Assembly: GCF_002216145.1 (NCBI RefSeq)
Contig: NZ_CP022278.1
Location: 2,294,001-2,358,000, forward strand
Length of the DNA stretch: 64,000 nucleotides
Origin: Neisseria chenwenguii
GTDB lineage: Bacteria; Pseudomonadota; Gammaproteobacteria; Burkholderiales; Neisseriaceae
Direction of reading: 5' to 3'
In this document: one piece after another, positions 35,661 through 44,465 of the stretch
Layout: every line of letters begins with the position of its first letter
How positions within the stretch are numbered: position 1 is the first letter of the stretch
Notes under the pieces: generated by a model
The model's input: only the letters and a program-made list of their open reading frames with translations
The model's database searches: none
Told to the model about the DNA's origin: nothing
Program-made: the position numbers and the translations under genes

Positions 35661-37112
35661 TTACCAGTAACCCAAGACTTTCCACCACAAAATGCCGATG
35701 GTGCCGAAAATCAGGATTTCCAATACGCTCATGATGAAGCCGGCTTTCCACCATTCCTGCATGGTGACGTAGTTGGAACCGTAAATCACGGGCGAGGAGC
35801 CGGAGGCGTAGTGGGTCAGCGACATCATGATGCCGGTGGCGGCGGCCATGACGAGGGCGAAGAGCATGGGCGGGGCGCCGAGTGCGAGGCCTGCGCCGTA
35901 GAATGCGCCGAACATGGCGGTAACGTGGGCGGTACCGCTGGCAAACATATAGTGCGAATAGAGGTAGGCGAGCATGAGCAGTGCGCATCCGGCTTCCCAG
36001 CTTAAGCCCATGTGGCTGATGCCGGTTTGGAGGTAGTCGGAGAGCCAGGCGATTAAGCCTAATTTATTCAGGAAGTTGGCCATCATGACCAATGCGGCGA
36101 ACCAGACGATGGTGTCCCACGCACCTTTTTCTTTCAGGGCATCGTCCCAAGTCAGAACGCCGGTAAGCAGGCAGAGGGCAAGGCCGAGGAATGTAGTGGC
36201 GGTGGCATCGACTTTGAGGCCGAACAGCATTTCGGGTACGCCTGCCCACAGCAGCAGCAACAGCAGGAAAATGCCGAGCATGATTTTTTCGTCACGCTTC
36301 ATCGGCCCCATGGCTTGAAGCTGTTCTTTGGCCAATGAAGTGGCGTTGGGAGTTTGGGTGATTTCGGGTTTGTAGAGGACATACAGCACCAGCGGCATCA
36401 GAATCATGGCAACCAGTCCGGGTACGACCATGGCGGCAAACCATGTTCCCCAAGAGAGGTGGATGCTGGAATTGGTGGCTTTGGCGACCAGCTCGACCAC
36501 CAGCGGGTTGGGGGCGGTGGCGGTAACGAAGATGCAGCAGCTGATGATATTGGCGTGGTAGTTGACCAGCGCGAGGTATTTGCCGATTTTGCCTTCCGTG
36601 CCTTTTTCGGGGTCGGAATCGAAACTCAGGGCGATGGATTTCATAATGGGGTGCACAATCGCGCCGCCGCGAGCGGTATTCGACGGGGTAACGGGCGCGA
36701 TGAAGAGGTCGGCCAGTGCGAGGCTGTAACCCACGCCGAGCGTGCGTTTGCCGAACAGGGAAATCAGCAGGTAGCCGATGCGCATACCCAAACCTGTTTT
36801 CAGCAGGCCGCGCGAAATCATGATGGCGATACCGATCATCCAGATGAGCGAGTTGTTGAGACTGCTCAGCGCGTCTTTAGTGGCTTGCGCAGGTTTGCCG
36901 CTGGTGACGCCGGTAAAGGCGACAAGAGTGATGGCCAGAATCGCCATTGCGCCGATGGGCATGGCTTTGCCGATGATGCCGGCGATAATGCCGACAAACA
37001 GCGCCAAAAGATGCCATGCATCGGGCGATACGCCCTCGGGCACGGGAATGGCGAACCAGATAAGCAGCGTCAGCGCAAGTGCGACGGCAGCGGGAATTGG
37101 CTTGAAGCCCAT
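35661..37112 (-). CDS. DASS-family anion:sodium symporter (dicarboxylate/citrate type)
   Basis: 483 residues from the ATG at 37112, which follows AGGAGA; a 49-codon extension upstream runs through uptake sequences and is rejected. About 12 hydrophobic segments begin at AAVALALTLLIWFAIPVPEG. The DASS hallmarks are SLNNSLIWMIGIAIMISRGL, TPSNTARGGAIVHPI (about 155) for substrate and Na+ binding, and YASGSSPVIYGSNY near the C-terminus. Relatives carry C4-dicarboxylates, citrate or malate. It lies downstream of, and on the same strand as, the fumarate-reductase-like operon (37568-41089), which suggests a C4-dicarboxylate substrate. Confidence 0.9.
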   Translation of the reverse strand: MGFKPIPAAVALALTLLIWFAIPVPEGVSPDAWHLLALFVGIIAGIIGKAMPIGAMAILAITLVAFTGVTSGKPAQATKDALSSLNNSLIWMIGIAIMISRGLLKTGLGMRIGYLLISLFGKRTLGVGYSLALADLFIAPVTPSNTARGGAIVHPIMKSIALSFDSDPEKGTEGKIGKYLALVNYHANIISCCIFVTATAPNPLVVELVAKATNSSIHLSWGTWFAAMVVPGLVAMILMPLVLYVLYKPEITQTPNATSLAKEQLQAMGPMKRDEKIMLGIFLLLLLLWAGVPEMLFGLKVDATATTFLGLALCLLTGVLTWDDALKEKGAWDTIVWFAALVMMANFLNKLGLIAWLSDYLQTGISHMGLSWEAGCALLMLAYLYSHYMFASGTAHVTAMFGAFYGAGLALGAPPMLFALVMAAATGIMMSLTHYASGSSPVIYGSNYVTMQEWWKAGFIMSVLEILIFGTIGILWWKVLGYW

Positions 37113-37331
37113 GTGTTGTCTCCTAATGAGATAGTAGAAAAAACGGTTTTCAGACGGCCTTTTTGGGGTAGGTCGTCTGAAAATATTTTGCAGGGTGGGC
37201 AAATGCTCTACGGCAGTTTGAAAGTCGGTCGTGGCGCAATCGAAGCGTTCAGACGGCATGAGAGCCCTGCAAAATAAAAACGGATAGTTTGAATGCCGCC
37301 GTCTGAAACGGTTAATTCCCCTACCGACGTC

Positions 37332-37429
37332 ATTCCTGCGCAGGCGGGAATCTACGGTTAAAAACAGGCAATATTTTGTTTTAACACAGGTTCAGAACAT
37401 CAAACATAGATTCCCGCCTGCGCGGGAAT
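37332..37429. repeat. NIME-type element, second copy
   Basis: dRS3-like repeats at 37332-37351 (left copy has one change, ATTCCT) and 37410-37429 flank a spacer very similar to that at 15065-15165. At about 37497 it is followed by GTACTGAGCACAGTCGAAG, as in the first copy, so the two loci share a composite larger than the element itself. The rest of the 455-base gap to 37567 holds only uptake sequences. Confidence 0.8.
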
Positions 37430-37567
37430 GACGTCCGTGAAAGTTTTTACTTTGAGCGTAGTGGTTCTACTACGCCCACCAACCATCGAAGTGCTTGTAC
37501 TGAGCACAGTCGAAGCGTTTCAGACGGCCTTCAGGAATTTCCGCATCTCAGGCCGTCTGAAAAACCT

Positions 37568-38827
37568 TTACTGCTGCTCTTCCGCTGCCGGCAGGCCGTA
37601 TTCTTCGGGGAAGGTGCGCAGCGAACTTTGCAACACCGTTACCGCGCCGTCTATCAGGCCGCAGCGGCCGCTGCGGGGCAGAAGCTGGCAGAGGCTTTGC
37701 AGTGCACGCAAATCGTCGCTGGTGCCGATGCCGGTATCGACGCGGTTCAGCAGGCGCGAAAGTTGGTAGGTGCCGCCTTTGCAGGGTGGGCATTGGCCGC
37801 AGGAATTGGCGGCGAAAAATTCCACATATTCGGAAACTTTGCGCACGACGCTGGTGCCCTCGGAAATCACGATCATCGCGCCCGTACCCAAGCTGGATTT
37901 GCGTTCGCGCACGGAAACGAAGTCGAGCGGGACGTCTAAGTCTTTGGCGGTCAGAAGCGTATTCGAGGGGCCGCCGGTAAATACGGCTTTAAATGTGCGG
38001 CCTTCGAGCATACCTCCGCCGTGTACATAAATCAGCTCTTGCAGGGTGGTGCCCATAGGCAGTTCGTAGAGGCCGGGGTTTAACACGTCGCCGGAGAGCG
38101 AGTAGAGCTTGGTGCCGGCGGCATCGTCCAAACCGAGGCTTTTATACCATTCTGCGCCTTTGGCGAGAATTTGCGGAATATTGGCAAAAGTTTCGGTGTT
38201 GTTCAACAGGGTCGGTTCGCCGGCTACGCCGCTTTCTGCGGGAAACGGCGGTTTGCGGCGGGGAAACGGAAAACCGCCGTCCAGCCATGAAATCACGGCG
38301 GTTTCTTCGCCGCCGATGTAGCGGCCGGAAGATTCTACCAGTTGCAAATCCAGCGGTTTGCCCAAGTAGTTTTCGATACGGATGTAGAGGTCGCTTTTTT
38401 TCCATTGCTCAATGGCGGGTTTGAGCGCGGCAAGCGATTCGGTTTGGTGCGGATTGACGTAGAGAACGGCTTTGTTGGCGCGGCAGGCGACGGCGGCGAT
38501 CAATACGCCTTCGATAACCTGATGCGGGGTTTTTTCCAATAAAAAACGGTCTTTAAATGTACCCGGTTCGTCTTCGTTGGCGTTGCAGACGACGTATTTG
38601 TCGCCGTGTTTGCTTTGCGCGGCAACGGCGGCTTCCCATTTGCGCCAGGTCGGAAAACCGGCGCCGCCCATGCCGCAAAGGTTGGCTTCTTGCAGTTTGG
38701 CAACGATGTTTTCAGGGTCTTTCAGTGCGGCCAGCAGCCCTTCGCCGCCGCCGGCTTTGCGCCACGCGGCCAAATCCGCGCCGACGAGGCGGGAAGGGTG
38801 TAAGAGGTTTTGGTTTGCTTTATTCAT
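37568..38827 (-). CDS. NADH dehydrogenase NuoF-like subunit (FMN, 4Fe-4S)
   Basis: 419 residues resembling the 51-kDa NADH-binding subunit of complex I. NADH/FMN regions are NANEDEPGTFKDRFLLEKTP (about 80-100) and GRYIGGEETAVISWLDG (about 167). The N3-type cluster ligands are CGQCPPCKGG (about 340) plus CGLIDGA (about 395). It is not part of a nuo operon: it overlaps by 8 bases the upstream fumarate-reductase-like flavoprotein gene, and there is no NuoE partner. The likely role is to feed NADH electrons to the neighbouring Fe-S/flavoprotein pair. Confidence 0.88.
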   Translation of the reverse strand: MNKANQNLLHPSRLVGADLAAWRKAGGGEGLLAALKDPENIVAKLQEANLCGMGGAGFPTWRKWEAAVAAQSKHGDKYVVCNANEDEPGTFKDRFLLEKTPHQVIEGVLIAAVACRANKAVLYVNPHQTESLAALKPAIEQWKKSDLYIRIENYLGKPLDLQLVESSGRYIGGEETAVISWLDGGFPFPRRKPPFPAESGVAGEPTLLNNTETFANIPQILAKGAEWYKSLGLDDAAGTKLYSLSGDVLNPGLYELPMGTTLQELIYVHGGGMLEGRTFKAVFTGGPSNTLLTAKDLDVPLDFVSVRERKSSLGTGAMIVISEGTSVVRKVSEYVEFFAANSCGQCPPCKGGTYQLSRLLNRVDTGIGTSDDLRALQSLCQLLPRSGRCGLIDGAVTVLQSSLRTFPEEYGLPAAEEQQ

Positions 38828-40454
38828 GATGGGTCTCCAACAGGCCTGCGTGTTCGCGGAGATCGAACGGGCTGTAATCGGGATAGAGTATCGGGGCTTT
38901 AACTTCGCTGGTCAAGCCGGCGCGGGTCATTTCGCGTTGCAGATTGTGGACGTGATCCACGCCGCCGCGTACTTTTTTCAGCGGCAGACCGCATTCGGCA
39001 GCGGCTTTGCCTGCGCGGCGGCCGAAGCTGATAATGTCGAGCAGCGCGTTGCCCATCAGGCGGTTGCGACCGTGGATGCCGCCGGTCACTTCGCCTGCCG
39101 CATAAAGCCCGGGTACGGAAGTCGAACCGTCTTTATTGATTTCCATGCCGCCGTTTTGGTAGTGAAGGGTGGGATGGATAATCACGGGGTCGACGGCGGG
39201 ATCGACACCGCATTTGTGGGCGACGTGGCCGAGCGTCACCAGGCGGTTCAATACTTCAGGGTCGTTTTCAATCAGGCGCGGGGTGTCGAGGAACACGCCG
39301 ACCTGTCCGTCGCGCACCACGCCGCGGCCTTCGGCCACTTCGCGCAAAATGGCGGCGGCTACAACGTCGCGCGGTTGAAGTTCGTCAACGAAGCGTTCGC
39401 CCAAGCCGTTGATCAGTTTGGTGCCTGCCGAGCGTACGGCTTCGGAAATCAGCGCGCCGGCCAAGTGCGGCGGGTGTGCGACGCCGGTCGGATGGTATTG
39501 GAACGAATCCATATCGCGCAGTTTGACACCGATGCGGTAGGCCATCACCAAGCCGTCGGCGGTGGCGCCGTAGTGGTTGGACGTGGCGAAGCCCTGCAAG
39601 TGCAGACGGCCTGAACCGCCGGTTGCCAATACCACGGCTTTGGCGTGTACCAACACCAAAGAGCGTTTTTCCAAATCATAGAGAATCGCGCCGACGCAGC
39701 GGTTGTGTTCGTCGGATAATAATTCGATTGCTGGATGGCGGTTGAGTTGGGTAATGTTTTCGTCCAATTCGACCGCTTCGCGCAACACGCGCATCATTTC
39801 GAGGCCGGTGAAGTCGCGGTAGCTCAAAATGCGGGGAACGGTCGTACCGCCCGCGCGTTTGCGGTTCAGATGGCCGTCGTTGCCTTCGCCTTTGGCCAAA
39901 TCGAAACTCATACCCAAGCCGATCAACCAGCGGATGGCGGAAGGGGCGTCCGTTACCATCTGCGCTACCAGCTCTTTTTTCGCAGCGTTGTGGCCGCCTT
40001 TAACGGTGTCGTCGAAATGCTGCTGCAAACTGTCTTCCGCGCCGACTGCCGCCTGAATGCCGCCTTCGGCCATAACGGTGTTGCTGTCGCCGATGCGCAG
40101 TTTGTTGGCCATAATCACGCTCGCCCCCGCTTCGGTTGCGGTCAGCGCGGCAGCCGTGCCCGCACCGCCGCCGCCAATCACCAAAACGTCGGTGTTCAGA
40201 TGTTCGGCACCGGATAAATCGTAGTCGTCAATCAGCGGATGGCTGGTCAGCAGTTTGGCTAAATCGGGGTGGCAGTAGTCGCCCGCATTGGGGCCGATGG
40301 GCAGTTTGACGCGCGCGTCCGCCTGATAATCGGGGTGGTAGCGGTGCAGCAATTCTTCTTTGGGCGGCAGGTCGGTGCGCATTTCCAAGGTGGAATTGCG
40401 CAGGTTTTCGCGCGCGGTTTCGTAGTCGATGCCTTTGATTTTGCGGTTCATCAC
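38820..40454 (-). CDS. Fumarate reductase/succinate dehydrogenase-type flavoprotein
   Basis: 544 residues. FAD-binding LVIGGGGAGTAAALTATEAG (about 92-111), active-site DSFQYHPTGVA (about 335) and the substrate region HPTLHYQNGGMEINKDGSTS (about 440) fit FrdA/SdhA. The segment that carries the FAD-linking His in FrdA (SHTVAAEGG) here reads SNTVMAEGG, so FAD is probably not covalently bound, as in L-aspartate oxidase. An N-terminal extension of about 85 residues precedes the FAD domain. It overlaps its Fe-S partner by 4 bases and the NuoF-like gene by 8. Confidence 0.88.
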   Translation of the reverse strand: MMNRKIKGIDYETARENLRNSTLEMRTDLPPKEELLHRYHPDYQADARVKLPIGPNAGDYCHPDLAKLLTSHPLIDDYDLSGAEHLNTDVLVIGGGGAGTAAALTATEAGASVIMANKLRIGDSNTVMAEGGIQAAVGAEDSLQQHFDDTVKGGHNAAKKELVAQMVTDAPSAIRWLIGLGMSFDLAKGEGNDGHLNRKRAGGTTVPRILSYRDFTGLEMMRVLREAVELDENITQLNRHPAIELLSDEHNRCVGAILYDLEKRSLVLVHAKAVVLATGGSGRLHLQGFATSNHYGATADGLVMAYRIGVKLRDMDSFQYHPTGVAHPPHLAGALISEAVRSAGTKLINGLGERFVDELQPRDVVAAAILREVAEGRGVVRDGQVGVFLDTPRLIENDPEVLNRLVTLGHVAHKCGVDPAVDPVIIHPTLHYQNGGMEINKDGSTSVPGLYAAGEVTGGIHGRNRLMGNALLDIISFGRRAGKAAAECGLPLKKVRGGVDHVHNLQREMTRAGLTSEVKAPILYPDYSPFDLREHAGLLETHHE

Positions 40455-41089
40455 AAAGCCTCCTCTTCATAGACGACTTTCATTTCGCCGCTGTCGATTT
40501 CGCGTAGGCGGCGCATCAAATCTACCGGACGCAGCGTGCGCGCGGCTTTCATGCGGCGGGCAAACAGGCCGAGGTGGTTGGGGCGGATGTGTTCGGGGCA
40601 GGATAGGGTGCAAAGATTGCACATCACGCATTGGTCGAACGTCGTCGCCGCCGCGCTGAAATCGCCGGAAACGACCTGCGCCACGCCGTTTTCTACTTCC
40701 AAATCTTTCGGACAGGCTCTGTTGCAGCCGCCGCAATGGCGACAATGCTGCGCTTCGGGGAAGGATTTGGCAGTGTCGTCCAGCCAGTTCCAGCCGTCGC
40801 CGACTTCGCTGACGTCGTAGTATTGGATGTGTTCGGGAATGAAGTAGTCGATGAAACTGACCTGCATACCGCTTTCGACTTTGGTTTCACAGGCCAGCGC
40901 GGTGCTTACCTCGCGGTCGCCATCTTTGCGGATCATGCAGCGGCAGGAACCGCAAACACCTTGACCCATGCAGCCGACGTTGGCGGTCAGCGCGCTGCCG
41001 GCGCGGGCATAGGCTTGGATGATGGTCGAATCGGGCGAGGCTTTGACTTCGTGCCCGTCGATGGTCAGAGTGATGAGGTTGTTGCTCAT
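40451..41089 (-). CDS. Fumarate reductase/succinate dehydrogenase-type iron-sulfur subunit
   Basis: 212 residues. The N-terminal 2Fe-2S ferredoxin domain has CMGQGVCGSCRC and ALAC (about 41-68). The C-terminal domain has two cluster motifs, CRHCGGCNRACP (about 116) and CVMCNLCTLSCP (about 155). This is the FrdB/SdhB layout and it passes electrons between the flavoprotein and a partner. No FrdC/FrdD or SdhC/SdhD membrane anchor is encoded nearby, so quinone coupling is unlikely. It is the first gene of the three-gene operon, reading away from the FNR box at 41521. Confidence 0.88.
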   Translation of the reverse strand: MSNNLITLTIDGHEVKASPDSTIIQAYARAGSALTANVGCMGQGVCGSCRCMIRKDGDREVSTALACETKVESGMQVSFIDYFIPEHIQYYDVSEVGDGWNWLDDTAKSFPEAQHCRHCGGCNRACPKDLEVENGVAQVVSGDFSAAATTFDQCVMCNLCTLSCPEHIRPNHLGLFARRMKAARTLRPVDLMRRLREIDSGEMKVVYEEEAL

Positions 41090-41520
41090 GGCAGTGTCCT
41101 GTGGATTTTGGGGATTTGTGTTTTGAAACCGGTTTTTGTATTTTTATTACAGCCGTTATAGACAGCCGTTATAGCCGAGTAATTCACTCGGGAATTGCTT
41201 GATAAATCGGCGTTTTCTCAATATTGAAAGTTTAGCAGAGTTTGTGCGGATTTTTGACGGTGGGGCAGGGCGGATGCCGTCTGAAAAGATTGTGGACAAT
41301 TTTTGCGGGCAATAGGCCGTCTGAAAAATTAGTTTGATGTTTTATAAGAAAAAATAATTTTATGAAATTGGAAAATTTACGAAAACTGTGCAGTCATTGC
41401 AAGTCAATATCATTGGCGTTTTGACAGTTTTTCATTTTAGTTGCTTGAATTTAAAATGGAAAAATATTTTTTGACGGGCAGAAGTATTTCTGTTGGAAAA
41501 TTTCAGAAAAACGCCAAATT

Positions 41521-41534
41521 TTGATGTTTATCAA
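41521..41534. promoter_or_regulatory. FNR-type binding site
   Basis: TTGATGTTTATCAA is a perfect match to the FNR consensus TTGAT-4-ATCAA. FNR activates anaerobic genes in Neisseria (for example aniA). Distances are about 250 bases to the fumarase start and about 430 to the Fe-S gene start, so long leaders or extra promoters are implied; which side it serves is not decided by sequence alone. Confidence 0.7.
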
Positions 41535-41544
41535 AAACCGTTAG

Positions 41545-41566
41545 TAAAAAGATGACATCTTTTTTA
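41545..41566. promoter_or_regulatory. Palindrome next to the FNR box, possible second operator
   Basis: TAAAAAGATG, A, CATCTTTTTTA: arms of nine bases or more around one base. AAGATG/CATCTT half-sites resemble those of NsrR but are too closely spaced for its consensus. It could also be a bidirectional terminator because of the T-runs. Confidence 0.4.
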
Positions 41567-41782
41567 CATTTGTGTAGCGTTCAGCCTAACCGCGATTAAG
41601 GCCGTCTGAAAACAAAATCTTTTTGAATTCAGGATAATATTGAGAATTTTTAGCATTTTCAGACGGCCTGTAAAGTAAAACGTTATAAAGTCATAAAATA
41701 ACGGATTGTAGTTTTCCTTCCGAAAAGGCCGTCTGAAAACGGCACTACCTACGAATTATCCACTACCAAAAAGGAACCGACC

Positions 41783-43306
41783 ATGACCGTCATCAAGCAA
41801 GAGGATTTTATCCAAAGCATCGCCGACGCATTCCAATTCATCAGCTACTATCACCCGACTGACTACATCAAAGCCCTGACTAAGGCTTGGGAAAAAGAAG
41901 AAAACCCCGCGGCGAAAGACGCGATGACGCAGATTCTGGTCAACAGCCGTATGTGCGCCGAAGGTTTGCGCCCGATTTGCCAGGATACCGGCATCGCCAC
42001 AGTGTTCCTCAAAATCGGTATGAACGTGCAATGGGACGCGCAAATGAGTGTTCAGGAAATGGTTAACGAGGGTGTGCGTCGCGCCTATACCAATCCGGAT
42101 AACGTATTGCGTGCCTCCGTTTTGGCCGACCCGGCGGGCAAACGCGTCAACACCAAAGACAACACCCCCGCCGTCGTCCACATGGAAGTCGTGGCCGGCG
42201 ACAAAGTCGAAGTCATTTGTGCAGCCAAAGGCGGCGGCTCGGAAAACAAAACCAAAATGGCCATGCTCAATCCTTCCGACAGCATCGTCGATTGGGTGTT
42301 GAAAACCGTGCCGACCATGGGCGCGGGCTGGTGTCCGCCCGGCATTCTCGGCATCGGCATCGGCGGCACGCCCGAAAAAGCCGCGCTGATGGCCAAAGAA
42401 AGCCTGATGGAACACATCGACATCCAAGAATTGCAGGAAAAAGCCAAATCCGGCGCCGAACTGAACACCATCGAAGCCCTGCGCTTAGAGCTGTTTGAAA
42501 AAGTCAACGCGCTGGGCATCGGCGCACAAGGCTTGGGCGGTCTGACTACCGTGTTGGACGTCAAAATCTATGACTACCCGACCCACGCCGCGTCCAAACC
42601 CGTGGCCATGATTCCCAACTGCGCCGCTACCCGCCACGTCGAATTCGAACTCGACGGCAGCGGCCCCGCACACCTGACCCCGCCGTCCATCGAAGACTGG
42701 CCCGACATCACATACAGTCCCGACAACGGCAAACGCGTCAACGTCGATACTCTGACCAAAGAAGAAGTCGCCACTTGGAAAATGGGCGATGTCCTGCTGC
42801 TCAACGGCACCATCCTCACCGGCCGTGATGCCGCGCACAAGCGCTTGGTCGAAATGCTCGACAAAGGCGAAAAACTGCCCGTCGATTTCACTAACAAACT
42901 GATTTACTACGTCGGCCCCGTCGATCCCGTGCGCGACGAAGTCGTCGGCCCCGCCGGCCCTACCACTGCCACCCGCATGGACAAATTCACCCGCCAAATG
43001 CTCGAACAAACCGGTCTGCTCGGTTCCATCGGCAAATCCGAACGCGGCGCGGCTACCTGCGAAGCGATTGCCGATAACCAATCGGTTTACCTGATGGCCA
43101 CCGGCGGCGCGGCTTACCTCGTCGCCAAAGCGATTAAAGACGCCAAAGTTGTCGCCTTCCCTGAATTGGGCATGGAAGCGATTTACGAATTTACCGTCAA
43201 AGACATGCCCGTAACCGTGGCGGTGGACAGCAACGGCAAATCCGTCCACGCCATCGCCCCGAAACAGTGGCAGGCCAAAATCGGCATTATTCCCGTTGAG
43301 GCTTGA
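41783..43306 (+). CDS. Class I (4Fe-4S) fumarate hydratase
   Basis: 507 residues, class I FumA/FumB type, interconverting fumarate and malate. The cluster Cys region RPICQDTGIATVF (about 58-70), KGGGSENKTKMAML (about 150-163) and the beta-domain segment GPAGPTTATRMDKF (about 390-403) are intact. It stands alone, divergent from the fumarate-reductase-like operon with the FNR box between them, and near a dicarboxylate transporter. AAAGGAACCGACC precedes the ATG. Confidence 0.95.
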   Translation: MTVIKQEDFIQSIADAFQFISYYHPTDYIKALTKAWEKEENPAAKDAMTQILVNSRMCAEGLRPICQDTGIATVFLKIGMNVQWDAQMSVQEMVNEGVRRAYTNPDNVLRASVLADPAGKRVNTKDNTPAVVHMEVVAGDKVEVICAAKGGGSENKTKMAMLNPSDSIVDWVLKTVPTMGAGWCPPGILGIGIGGTPEKAALMAKESLMEHIDIQELQEKAKSGAELNTIEALRLELFEKVNALGIGAQGLGGLTTVLDVKIYDYPTHAASKPVAMIPNCAATRHVEFELDGSGPAHLTPPSIEDWPDITYSPDNGKRVNVDTLTKEEVATWKMGDVLLLNGTILTGRDAAHKRLVEMLDKGEKLPVDFTNKLIYYVGPVDPVRDEVVGPAGPTTATRMDKFTRQMLEQTGLLGSIGKSERGAATCEAIADNQSVYLMATGGAAYLVAKAIKDAKVVAFPELGMEAIYEFTVKDMPVTVAVDSNGKSVHAIAPKQWQAKIGIIPVEA

Positions 43307-43327
43307 TTTGCAGGTTAGGTAGAAGAA

Positions 43328-43358
43328 GAGGCCGTCTGAAAATTTCAGACGGCCTTTT
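43328..43358. terminator. Convergent terminator between fumarase and carbonic anhydrase genes
   Basis: GAGGCCGTCTGAAAATTTC followed by AGACGGCCTTTTTA: perfect stem of inverted uptake sequences with a T-run. Confidence 0.7.
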
Positions 43359-43387
43359 TATAATTGCCATCAATAACCGGCGGGCTG

Positions 43388-44149
43388 CTATTTTTCTTCC
43401 TCAATCACAACCCGCGCATTTAAAGGCTGGATGGGGCGGTTGTTTTTCTGGCCGATGATTTTTTCCATGGCTTCAATCTGCGCTTTGCCTGCTTCGACGG
43501 GAGTCTCAAACACAATCCAGTTGACGCCCTCGCTGCAAGGCGGGGTAGTCAGCGAGCCGTTCAGGTGGAAGTGGCGCGGATTTTTCGGAAACAGGCTGCC
43601 GATGTCCAATGCTTGGGCAAGTTTGGTTTCTTGGCCGCTTTTCAGTAGTTTGGCAGTCAGCGGTGTCAGTGCAGGATTGGTTTTGCCTGCTTTGAAAACC
43701 ACGCCCAATACGGCCAGTTCGCCTTTTTCGTTTTGGTGGACGAAATGTGCTTCCATTGGAAAATATTTTCCTTTGAAAGTATGTTCGCTCGGGGTGTGGA
43801 AGTGAAACTGTTTGAATTGGAATTTTTTGCCGTTCAGCATAATAAACTGCGGTTTTCCTTCGGGCTTGGCTTCCAGCGTGTGACCGTTGTTTTCCAATTT
43901 GTAAACTGTTCTGACATGGCGGTATTGCAGACTTGATTTGTCGGTAACGGCGGCAGGTTGGGATAAATCGACAGGTGATTGGTTCAGCCCTGTTTTACAG
44001 GCGGTATAAGCAGTATCCAAATCACCCCAGTATTCAGGACTTTTATGTCCGCTGTAAGACCAGTGGGAATGGCCGGCAGCGGCAAGCGGCAGGGAAAGGC
44101 TGAACAGCAGGCTGTTGAGAAGTATGCGTTTGTCCATCATTTTTTCCAT
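43388..44149 (-). CDS. Alpha-class carbonic anhydrase, periplasmic
   Basis: 253 residues from the first ATG; starts at codons 4 or 5 are equally possible. The signal peptide is about 25 residues (LLFSLSLPLAAA). The zinc ligands are the two histidines of FKQFHFHTPSEH (about 115) and the His of MEAHFVH (about 132). LTTPPCSEGVNW (about 203) is the substrate-pocket strand. Periplasmic hydration of CO2 to bicarbonate is the expected role, as in the well-studied N. gonorrhoeae enzyme, which it resembles in length and layout. Confidence 0.95.
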   Translation of the reverse strand: MEKMMDKRILLNSLLFSLSLPLAAAGHSHWSYSGHKSPEYWGDLDTAYTACKTGLNQSPVDLSQPAAVTDKSSLQYRHVRTVYKLENNGHTLEAKPEGKPQFIMLNGKKFQFKQFHFHTPSEHTFKGKYFPMEAHFVHQNEKGELAVLGVVFKAGKTNPALTPLTAKLLKSGQETKLAQALDIGSLFPKNPRHFHLNGSLTTPPCSEGVNWIVFETPVEAGKAQIEAMEKIIGQKNNRPIQPLNARVVIEEEK

Positions 44150-44465
44150 TTGTCGGATAAGCGTAAGTATATTTTGATAAAAACAGTGATTTCATTATTA
44201 TATAAATAAAACTCGCGAAAATGATTATTTTGAAATTGATATAACGCAAAGATATGCGGATTTCCCCGGACGGAATAAAGGCCCGAGAGGGGGTAGCTGC
44301 CTCAAGTCTCCGAGCGAAAAATAAACCTAATGCCGTCTGAAAACCCGCCAACCGCCCCTGCCGATTCATATAACAAAAACATCTTTGATTACAACCAAGC
44401 ATTCTTTCCTCTTTTCAGACGGCCTCGTTAAAGTATTGCCAAACAAAATAAGGCAAGGAACACCC
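44150..44465. other. Divergent intergenic region, carbonic anhydrase / cysI
   Basis: No gene. A TATAAT (reading toward the carbonic anhydrase gene) lies at about 44197-44202 within an A/T-rich stretch. The GC-rich segment at about 44275-44320 (GGCCCGAGAGGGGGTAGCTG and following) could fold and lies in the cysI leader; I cannot match it to a known riboswitch. Uptake sequences lie at 44331 and 44416. Confidence 0.4.

Larger units (their letters stand above)
41090..41782. other. 693-base divergent control region between the Fe-S gene and fumarase
   Basis: No gene. It is strongly A/T-rich at 41335-41530. It contains a perfect FNR box (41521-41534), a 22-base palindrome (41545-41566), a wide inverted DUS pair at about 41608-41671 and single uptake sequences at about 41276, 41313 and 41725. 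Both flanking operons start from this region, so it is the likely shared oxygen-responsive control point. Confidence 0.65.

Noticed and set aside
44275..44320. Possible riboswitch in the cysI leader
   Set aside because: GC-rich and foldable, but I could not match it to a SAM, cysteine or other known riboswitch; covariance-model search needed.
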